22,752 bases of DNA from Protostelium mycophagum (Eukaryota > Evosea > Variosea > Protosteliida > Protosteliaceae). Where the stretch lies: contig MZNV01002430.1 of the NCBI GenBank assembly GCA_002081555.1, forward strand, positions 1-22,752. Reading direction: 5' to 3'. Under the pieces are notes generated by a model that did not search any database, was not told the origin of the DNA, and was given only the letters and a program-made list of their open reading frames with translations. The position numbers were made by a program, and so were the translations under genes. Positions 8,301 through 16,319 of the stretch are shown here, piece by piece; the stretch's first letter is position 1; each line of letters opens with the position of its first letter.

Positions 8301-11300
8301 CGGGGAATACGGGGGCCGTAATCATATTCATGAAGACTTTATTGATCGTCAGCATGAAGTTCTGGGAAAATTCAGAGTTGTAGATGGATAGAATTTGTTC
8401 GTTGTAGATGCTCACCAGCCCGTCGTTATATCTACATGTGTTGTAGAATTGGTCCTCGGACATTATGCTGAGACATGACAATATACACATCACTATCTCG
8501 GTTCTTGATGCTTCGTCCTGCACGAAAATTCAGCGAAATTTCATCTCCTCGTTGTAGATGGACAAAAAAATGATAAAAAATAACGGCAATCTACAACTCG
8601 CCTTGGGAGATTTGATTACGCCTATGATATGTGGCAGCAACATGCTCAGATCGTTTGTCAGAGAGGTAATGACGGCCTGACTCCTGATGATGGTCTGCAT
8701 CTTGTGCATGACCTCTAAAGTGATGGACACGGCATCGTACTTCTCCTCTTCTGTGGTAGATTTGACGTGTGGAGTTAAGGATGACAGTACAGCTCCATAC
8801 ACGATCTGTTGTGATTCTACGAATTTTCAGTGAAATTTCCGAGAAATTTCGAAAATCCCAATAGAACCAAAAATAAATATCACGAATATTTACAACTCCA
8901 TCTACAATCAGATCTACACTCACCATCATCAGGATATGCAATGTTGATGATCTTCCTCATGTAATTTAATTTCTCGGAATTCAAATGCTTTAGAGTCGAA
9001 TCGTGTGACTGAGTGGACTCCAAGAACCCCTTCACAATCATCGCGAAGTCAGTCCCGAAATAGATCTTCCTGAGGGCTGCAGACAAGTGTCCGAAGCTCT
9101 GAATACGTCAGTATGTCGACGATCTACAATCGTATATGTTGTGGATTTTGATATGAGGATTTATTGGTCGAAAGAGTGTCTGTTGCCTTTCTGCGGCAAA
9201 GCCGCAGAGATGGCAGAGTTTAAACCCTAAACCCGGGACCTCTGCTGTTTTGACTGCGGCTCTGCCGCAGATGAGGTGTCTGCCACAGTGGATGTCTGCA
9301 CACTTGAGGATGTCCTAGCAACAGCCGATGTATCTGCTACAGTGGATGTGGATGTCTCACGCAGAGTAGTTGAGACATGCTCCACGGTAAGATTTCACAA
9401 CATTTCTTCTGCCGAAAAATAGTCTTTTGGAGTGAAAAATCAATGATTTTTCATTAAAACCAAGAATCGTTGTAGATCAGGACATCACTGTACATTTTTC
9501 TACATCTACAACGAGGATCTTCGGAAGAATCACCTTGAGTGCGATAGCTTGTGCACCTCTAAACTTGGGTGAAGACATCTTCATCAGTGAATTAAAAGCG
9601 ACGAGCACCTCTCCCAGCTCCTGTCTGAATTGTGAATCTTCGTCTTGTCCTGTGAAATTTCAGTGAAATTTCGGGGACATCGTGAAATTTCACCGGAATT
9701 GGGATGTTTCGCGACATAGAGAAGACGAGATTGGATGATGAATCTAAAAATGTACTCTATTGCCTGGAAATAATCAATTTATATCTATATTTTTGTAATA
9801 TTTAATGTGGAATGGACATCTGACAACATCTTTCTGCATAAAAATATTTATTTGCACAAAGAAATATATATAATGAATAAAAATTATTAAATAAATCGAA
9901 TATAAACTTGAAAAATAATTCACCTTTAGCGTGGAGTTAATTCTTGATGCAGAAGACTCCTCTTTCTCCGTCGTGTGGATGATGGCGAGTAGACTCTTCA
10001 GGGACCTCATCATATTCTTATGTGCAGAGTGGCTCACGAAATGTTCTCCAACATACTTGTCCAAGGACGGCTGGGAGATGTCAGTGAAATTTTGATGAGG
10101 TTTCAGGAAAATGAGTCACTCTGAGGTTAGCGCCTGAAACGTTCTTCTCGTCCACAAAAAGACCTATGATGAAAACGAGCGCGTTGTAGACCAGTTGGTC
10201 GACTCCTACTTACGTATCAGAATTTTCGGGGAAATTTCTTTGATGAGGATCTACAACGAGACTCACCTGCATCTCCTGATTCCATGATTTGGAACAATGC
10301 ATCAAACGCCTCTCTGAAGAACTGGAATTTCCGTGAATATCATCTGAAATCTCATCGAAATTTCCGTGAATATCTTCTGAAATTTCATCGAAATTTCACC
10401 TTGAGAACCTCAAAAGTGGGGATATAGGTGAAGCGGTTGAGTACGTCAGGAAGCGTTGTCTTTGGCATCTCCTTCCAGTGTAAAAATTGATGCATCGAAA
10501 CTACAACGCGTCAAATCCAGGTGAAAAATGTACCATTGGTCAAGTGGACGTGTTCAGTCTCGGTAAATACCGTGAAATGTTGTGGTTGCGGCAGAGCCGC
10601 AAGAGTAGATGTTGGCAGAAATAGATGCTAGCGAATTGACGTCAAGTTGACGTGTAGCAGACTCGGTTATTACCGTAAAATGTTGTGGTTGCGGCAGAGC
10701 CACAGAAAGATGCTAGCAAATTGACGTGAAGTTGACGTGTTAAATCATTGATGTTACTAAATAAATACCGTTGCTGCTCAGTTTTGTGGAAGTGAGTTGT
10801 GTCTTAATCTTCAAGCATTCATCTTTCCGTAATAATTTACTGTTCTTAAAGTCTGCAAGTGTCAGAATCTCATTGTAGATGGGGGGTTGGACGTGATGAT
10901 TATTTTAAATCGAAGGATATTCCGTAAGAAACACCCGGACACAATCAGCGTCTCAAATATTTGTGACTCACCCTCCTTGTCCTTCAGATATAGCGAAGTG
11001 GGTACTAACGTGATTCCACTCTCGGTAGTTACCGTGGCTTCCTTCGGTAAATTGTACAGAAATATGACGTGTTCTACATCAGCGATGACGCTGCCGTCTT
11101 GTGTAGTGAGTGGAATAAACCCAAAGCAGACTTCTTTCTCCTTAGCTGTGAAGAGATTTAATATCACAGATTTTAATTTAAATATAATTTAATTTTTCAC
11201 TCGAATGAAAATTTAATTTTCTGATGTACTCATTATGAAACTCAAAATATATTAAAAATATATATTTATATTATATTATATTTTATATTATTAAAACCAC

Positions 11301-14300
11301 ATGATGACGTCATCGTAATATCTTCACCTGATGTCTCATGGCATGACTTGACGGTAAAATATCCGTGGACTCCAGTCAATTTCCCGGAATTCAATTTGAC
11401 CTTTAGTTGATCTTTCCACACAGGTGAACCTTCTTTTGAAATCACGTAAGAGGCAAACTCCGTCATATTGTTGTTTCCGGCTCCCTGAGAAAGGCAAAAC
11501 TACCGAGTTTTCAGTGAAATTTCGATGAAATCTCGACGTAGATTTTTCACACTCCAAAATTCCACGAAATTTCGGGGAAAACTCACTGGGACTACGGCAC
11601 CATCGGCGTCTCTCAACAAAAGATTGAGTTGTAGAGAGTCACTACTTCTCGTTGTTTTCAAGGAATCCAAAGTCAAATAGAAGTCATTTCTCGGAATTTC
11701 GGAGACACTAAACTCCGGGAATAAAAGGCGGGAAACTTGGGGATAAGTCTTGATCTGGGGTTTACGGAATATGACGTTATCATAGGAACCGATGTATGCC
11801 TGTGTAGGTTCAGAATGCGATTTTTGGTGAATATTTTCGGTATCGATTCTGAGGATAGCCACAAGAAACCATAATAGACATCTAAAATGTCTGATAACAA
11901 TAGATACAAAAAATTTAATGATATCTGAGATTACAAATTTGATATATCATTATTATATATAATTTGTAACTGTGTCATGCGTTGCGGCAAAATGACTCTT
12001 TAAAATTCGAAGAGTACCACAGACTCTTGAATCGTCCGTCTACACCAGTGTAAATCACGAAAAATATATACCTGGAATCCGAGAACGATTCCCTTGGCGG
12101 CAGGAACCTCTTTGATATCCCTCTTCTTTGGAATATCTTAATCATGTCAATACGAGAAATGCGAATCCACATCATCTGGTCCCGCCGGCGGCTCTCCATC
12201 ACCTTAAAGATGCGAAAACCCGCCAGAATGCGATTTTTCGCCAAGTTTATTGTTGTGGAAAACAGAATTTTTTGGAATTTTTTGTTGTTGATTCTTTGTG
12301 TGGCAGAGCCACACACACAGGATATAGAGATGGAGCTTGTCACAGAAACCATGTCCCTCCTTCCCAATCTTCATGTCTTCATGGATGTTTGTTGTAGATA
12401 GAATAAATAATTACCCTCATAAAGAGACCAAGTGTCCTTCTCTTCTTCCGCGGCATAGATCGGCACGTTATATGTCACCTGAAATATGTCAGAAATTTGG
12501 GTGAAATATCGGGTAAATACCTCGGGGAATTCTTCTTGTGACTCATCGATCTCCCCTGCTTCGATTCCCGGGATCAACTCTATTTTCCGGTAAAAACGAC
12601 GGTCTACAACTCCATCTACAACGAAAATGACCCGGAATAATTACCCGATAGAAGGAGTGGCTGGACTGCGGCGGCAAAGGGTCTCCGTAAGTCCATCTCA
12701 CCCTTCTCTTTCTTGGCTTTGCCAGCGGCAAGCCTCCCGATTCTTGCAAACTTCGTATAGACCCATAATTCAGAAGACAAATCCAGCTCGTTCAGATCCT
12801 GGGAATTTTCAACGAGATTCACGCGAATTTTCGGAGAAAATTGAGTTTGTGTTTTAAAATTTAAAAAGGAGATTTTTTTGTATTTGGCAATCTACAACTC
12901 GCCAAAAATCAGAATTCTCAAGTCGTGAAAATTCCTCTTCTCCATTGACTGATCTACAACGAGGGTGGAGATGAATTAATAAATAAAATAATTACCCTGA
13001 ACACGATCTTCATGTCTCCGATTCTGGAGGTATCCTCGGGCATACCTTGGGCTGTCAACTTGGTCACTGTGTTTTCGCTCAGAAATTTCTTTGTTTCGGG
13101 ATTGTAGAGCGAGAATGAAATTTCAGTGGGTTCTCCAGTCTATCAAATTTCAGCGAAAATTCGTATCCATTTTTTTTTAAAATTTAAATGGAGTGAATAA
13201 AAATCGTACCGAGCACATGAATATCTTGAGATCTACAACGATCTGGTACAATTTTTCTCTGGCAGATTTAGGATCTTTCTGTTCTGATGTAGATCTGAAG
13301 CTGCTGTTTCTGAAGAATTGATTGCGTGATTGTGGTGGGGACATTGAAAGGCCAGCCCTGATGTCGACAGATGCTGCGATCTCATCAATTTTGCAAAAAA
13401 TATGGATTCTGGCGGGAAATCACTTGCGGCTCTGCCGCAATATGAAGAGAATCTTGAGACATGAGATATCTTACTTTTAAGGAGGTGGTTGCCCTTATGT
13501 CTGCCGGATGTCGCAACCGGGGACATGGGTGGCGTCCCAATCTTTTGTGCCTTCTCTTGAGAAGACTTTGTGACCTGTTGTGCCAGCCTGTTCTTCATCT
13601 CGACAAGCTAGAAATCTCAGTGAAAATTCAAACTAAATCGACCATCTACAACGAGGAAATTCTTACAGATTTGTATGTTGATATGATGGATTCAGTCCTC
13701 TGTTGTGCTGTCATATTAATCGATTTCCTCGCCTTTTTCATATCAACCTACATTCTTCAGCTTTTTCTACGAAATCTCAACAGAATTTCATCGAAATTTC
13801 TCACTCTGGAGACCCTCCTTCCTTCTTCCTTTACAGATCTCTCGCCAGAAACATCTTCCTTCAAGAAAGATAAACTCTTTGCCATCTTAAATCCAGATCT
13901 CTCTTGCGAATCTTGACTAGATGTAGATTCAGCAGATGCGCTGCGAGACATCTCAGGGGTCTTGGTGGCTTCGACTTGCACGGGTTGCTCTTCGATTTTT
14001 AAATCTGGGGTGATGGCGGGAACCCCTCTAATCTTGTTGGTATCTGAACCTGATAGGGAGCGGAATCTCTCTCTGCATGACGTCATCATGATTTTCCCAG
14101 AAAATTCGTGGTCTGCGGAAAGGTCGACAGGGTCAGAGCAAATACAATGATGAGTTCACCGAAATTAAATTAAATTTAATCAAGATTAAATAAATTTAGT
14201 CAAGATCAAATAAATTTAATCGAGATTTCGGACAATATATTGACAAGTCCAAAGCACTTCAACAAGCTACAGAAAATTTCAAGTTGAAATATGACATCTC

Positions 14301-15363
14301 ACCTATTGCCCTTTGTGAGTACCGGCTCAGGTTTCGTCAAGATAGTACGTAACTCTATCTTCCAGTGTTCATTCTGCGAAATTTCATTCCATTTTCTCGT
14401 GAAATTCCACTGAAATTTCGTCGAAAACTCACATCAGGTGTGCGAAGTAATTTTCTCCTGAGTGATAACACTTTTGACAACTCTTCTTTCAGGCGGGAAA
14501 AATTATCCAAATCCCCTTCCTAAAAATAGTTCACTTGTAAAATCATGATGTCTTAAGATTATCGTGGTGAAGGGTCATGATATCATCTCGGGTCGTGATG
14601 GGATAAAATAAATTTTAAGATGTACAGCGGCAGAGCCGCAGTCTAGTTACTGCTGCAAACCAAGATGGCAAAGAGGATTTATGGTCTCAGAATAGAGGCA
14701 CAACAGCTACACTATGTCTATAACTTCACTTTTGATTTCTGCAAACTATTTTTTGTCTGGCAGAATAAATTGGCTGGGTCCATCCTTAGATCGAGCACGA
14801 GGAAATGTGGACACAACCACAGTGTCAGCTATGGTGTGTTTGCATTGGCATTGCCAATAGAAAGAATCATCAAAGTCGGAGAGATGAACATCTCACTGAC
14901 CTCTAAACATTCCGATATCAACGCTCCTCTCTTCCGGATGTGATATTGTGTCTGATATTCATCAGCGCAAATCATTAATCTTAATCGTCTACCTCATGTA
15001 AGATGACCTGAGTATCTAATTTTAATGCTTCAATCGAAGGACCGGTCTTGACATATTGCGCAGGAAATATTCCATGATTCTTCGTGTCGTGTGGCTTCTT
15101 GAAACTACTCGCCAAAACGACACCCTTAAACCATCCCTCCAGCTGAAAAAATCATTAAATTGTTTTCAAATATTGACCCGACCTCTTCCTCTATCAAAAT
15201 CTCGTCGCCGGGAAGAATAGAGATCTCAAATCTTCGCTCTGCATCGAAAGAATGAAGCGCTGTCTCTGTCAGATTACTTCATACCAACAGATCGTAAACA
15301 TTCACCTATGGCATGCTTCTTCAGAGTCTGCCAGCGGTTTACGCTCCTGGTGGTGGTGGACAT
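5377..15363 (-). CDS. DOCK: DOCK-family (DOCK180-like, SH3-bearing) Rac/Rho guanine nucleotide exchange factor
   Basis: A giant intron-rich gene read from 15363 down to the stop at 5377-5379. The order of recognisable parts is: MSTTTRS start; SH3 domain; DOCK N-terminal region; DHR-1/C2; an armadillo-like middle (VYNALVFIIGLF, AIEYIFRFIIQSRLLY, RYLPFVVPVFMDL); and DHR-2 ending in GVIDAAVNGG...AF and a Ser-rich tail. Family members bind ELMO through the SH3 region, phosphoinositides through DHR-1, and load GTP on Rac/Cdc42 through DHR-2, driving actin remodelling, phagocytosis and motility. First exons: 15306-15363, 15183-15265, 15008-15142, 14433-14519, 14303-14373. Last exons: 5538-5711 and 5377-5490. 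Most introns are about 45-60 nt; a few reach 300-490 nt and carry hairpins and tandem repeats. The product is about 1,500-1,700 aa by estimate. Exon joins around 7900-8290, 12000-12250 and 13600-14110 are uncertain. I saw no clear break in conserved parts. Confidence 0.93.
5538..7449 (-). other. DHR-2 (GEF catalytic) coding region of the DOCK gene
   Basis: Successive exons encode family signatures: YVEAGEAILLINKLYDWSDLI, KEKLVTMAHSLFTKGKM, LELLKELSEEYETRTFEYEKL, VGFYGAGFDKQLR, KSFIYRGLEAERREDFVERI, MRKYHKHNDVNVFVFQKPF, NEFKDLWLRNTYYITEE, ISPLETAVKAM and GVIDAAVNGGTDRYKDAF. The last holds the loop that in family members carries the valine nucleotide sensor. All conserved blocks are present in order, so a working exchange domain is likely. 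Confidence 0.9.
9190..9206. repeat. intronic hairpin CTGCGGC-AAA-GCCGCAG (family member 1)
   Basis: A perfect 7-bp stem with a 3-nt loop inside a ~425-nt intron of the DOCK gene. It belongs to the family also seen at 9254, 10586, 10689, 12298, 13424 and 14627. Confidence 0.8.
9254..9270. repeat. intronic hairpin CTGCGGC-TCT-GCCGCAG (family member 2)
   Basis: The same stem as the copy at 9190 but with the loop in the opposite orientation, 47 bp away in the same intron. Confidence 0.8.
9279..9349. repeat. degenerate minisatellite in a DOCK intron
   Basis: TCTGCYACAGTGGATGT occurs at 9279-9295 and 9333-9349. Related GATGTnCTG words lie between and after them. It sits directly after the hairpin at 9254. 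Confidence 0.5.
10328..10393. repeat. two tandem 33-bp repeats in a DOCK intron
   Basis: 10328-10360 and 10361-10393 match at about 30 of 33 positions. The unit itself contains the palindromic word GAAATTTC, which recurs in many introns of this window. Confidence 0.75.
10555..10742. repeat. tandem duplication (103 + 85 bp) in a DOCK intron, each with a hairpin
   Basis: 10555-10657 and 10658-10742 are diverged copies in the same order: a CGGTAnnTACCG-type palindrome, TGTTGTGGTTGCGGCAGAGC, and ATGCTAGCRAATTGACGT followed by AAGTTGACGTGT. The second copy lacks about 18 bp and has a weaker hairpin (GCCACA in place of GCCGCA). Confidence 0.8.
10972..11760 (-). other. DHR-1 (C2-type, membrane-binding) coding region of the DOCK gene
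   Basis: Three exons are clear. One ends at 11587 and carries EIPRNDFYLTLDSL and LLLRDADGAVVP. Exon 11328-11484 carries SPVWKDQLKVKLNSGKLTGVHG. Exon 10972-11145 carries KEVCFGFIPLTTQDGSVI and HVIFLYNLPKEAT. The order and spacing match DHR-1, which in family members binds phosphoinositides such as PtdIns(3,4,5)P3. Confidence 0.88.
12298..12314. repeat. intronic hairpin GTGTGGC-AGA-GCCACAC
   Basis: A perfect 7-bp stem. Compared with the other family members two stem positions are changed (CGG to TGG and CCG to CCA), and each is matched by the complementary change, so pairing is kept. Confidence 0.7.
13424..13440. repeat. intronic hairpin TTGCGGC-TCT-GCCGCAA
   Basis: A perfect 7-bp stem; the outer pair is T-A here and C-G in the copies at 9190 and 9254. 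Its position falls in or next to a short intron of the DOCK gene. Confidence 0.7.
14171..14226. repeat. AT-rich 20-bp tandem repeat in a DOCK intron
   Basis: Units 14171-14190 and 14191-14210 (TAAATTTAATCAAGATTAAA type), plus a partial third to 14226, differ at only a few positions. Confidence 0.7.
14520..15007 (-). other. largest clear DOCK intron (488 nt)
   Basis: This lies between the SH3-ending exon and the next helical exon. It holds one GCGGC-AGA-GCCGC hairpin (14627-14640). A 92-codon frame on the opposite strand (14665-14943) matches nothing I know. I do not call it a gene. Confidence 0.65.
15008..15300 (-). other. SH3 domain coding exons of the DOCK gene
   Basis: Joining exons 1-3 in phase gives ALHSFDAERRFEISILPGDE, then LEGWFKGVVLASS, then HGIFPAQYVKTG. 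This is the full SH3 pattern (ALYDF-like start, GD before the RT/n-Src part, W, and G-I-F-P..Y end). It places the protein with DOCK-A/B (DOCK180-like) rather than the SH3-lacking DOCK-C/D types. Confidence 0.88.
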
Positions 15364-16319
15364 GCCGCTGGGCTTCTGTTCTCCTGTCCAGGAAATGTGG
15401 ACATCGCATGTTGTCACCTTGTCACTACAAACAACCACACGGAACACCGAAAATCCTGAGGGAACAAGCAAGTGTCTAAGTGTCTGCAGAACTACTATAT
15501 TACGGATCCAGTTCAATTACTCTCATTCTAGGTTCTTTAGTTTCAACAGTATTAATACATCCTTTCCTTTTCTTTGGGGCCGAAGTATGCGACACAAAGC
15601 TGTGAGATTCCGAAAAAATAAAATTTATTCATATTTAATATGTTTATTTTTATAGAAGTGAAAATTTCTAATTATGCAAACATCTGAAAAGATAGTGGTG
15701 AGAGCAGTGCTCTTAAAGGAACTACCATACTTTGTCGACACAATGGAAGTTGTTGCTGCTCTGTGATCTCTTGTGGCAAGGTCGAGCCCTCAAAAATGAG
15801 AGAAAGCAGATTAAAAACCCCAGAAAATATTGTTTTCACCTCCAAAGATGCAAAAAGGAGTGAAAGGCAAACTTCCCATTTTAGACCTCTATTAGACATC
15901 TTTCTGTCGTATAATTCGGCCCTCCGGGCAGCAAATACCAAGTGAACAAGATCAGAAAGAATTAGATTGATTATACAGTACAGTCCACTCAAGGCAAGGC
16001 TCAGGTGTTACCTGGTTGCGTGTCATCTTGTTATTATAGCCACACGGGATACGTCCAGCCCTGAGCCCGGAGGTTGAGTCTGCAGAACTACTATACTTCT
16101 TTGTGAGGTGTTGTACCGAATGAAGCATGGTATCATGATACATAGTTCAAGCGTGTACCTTAATTCAAGCAGGCTTTGTGGCCGATCGAATTTTGGTAGT
16201 TCGACTGCGCAAGTTGTCAGAAGGATGTCTGCAACCAAATGTCACTTTTCCGTTTTATCAGAGTATATAAGATTTGACATTCATTTCCGCAGGCCACCGA
16301 ACGGGTTAAACACCGACCC
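15364..16319. promoter_or_regulatory. divergent promoter region between DOCK (-) and LRR receptor (+)
   Basis: About 950 bp separate two start codons that face away from each other. Frames of 60-106 codons occur on both strands without domains. An 18-bp identical string, GTCTGCAGAACTACTATA, stands at 15482-15499 and 16078-16095, followed on the minus strand in both places by weaker shared words (CCGTGTGG, then ACAAG-n-TGACA). An ancient duplicated segment of about 100 bp therefore lies in front of each gene. No TATA box was fixed. Confidence 0.5.

Larger units (their letters stand above)
1695..14085. repeat. recurrent CRE-like palindrome TGACGTCA (8 copies)
   Basis: Exact copies start at 1695, 4293, 4314, 4408, 6223, 10637, 11305 and 14078. 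By chance about 0.35 is expected. They occur in introns, in the T/S/Q-rich coding repeat and near splice sites. Confidence 0.6.
12616..14519 (-). other. DOCK N-terminal region coding exons
   Basis: Recognisable pieces are LKEELSKVLSLRRKLL (exon 14433-14519), EKLYQIVVDLKIFMCS, GEPTEISFSLYNPETKKFLS and SSELWVYTKFARIGRL followed by LRRPFAAAVQPLLL. These correspond to the helical and beta-sandwich part between SH3 and DHR-1. A Ser-rich stretch (about 13780-14060) between them looks like a disordered insertion. Confidence 0.8.

Noticed and set aside
8346-8423. Repeated IYNE/IYNS peptide motif in the apparent DOCK reading frame
   Set aside because: The stretch GTGAGC...TTTTCCCAG is an intron. The peptides are translations of the dispersed ATCTACAAC motif, and splicing it out restores the conserved family alignment.
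15672-15992. 106-codon minus-strand frame with hydrophobic segments
   Set aside because: It lies in the divergent promoter region and has no recognisable domain or gene signals.
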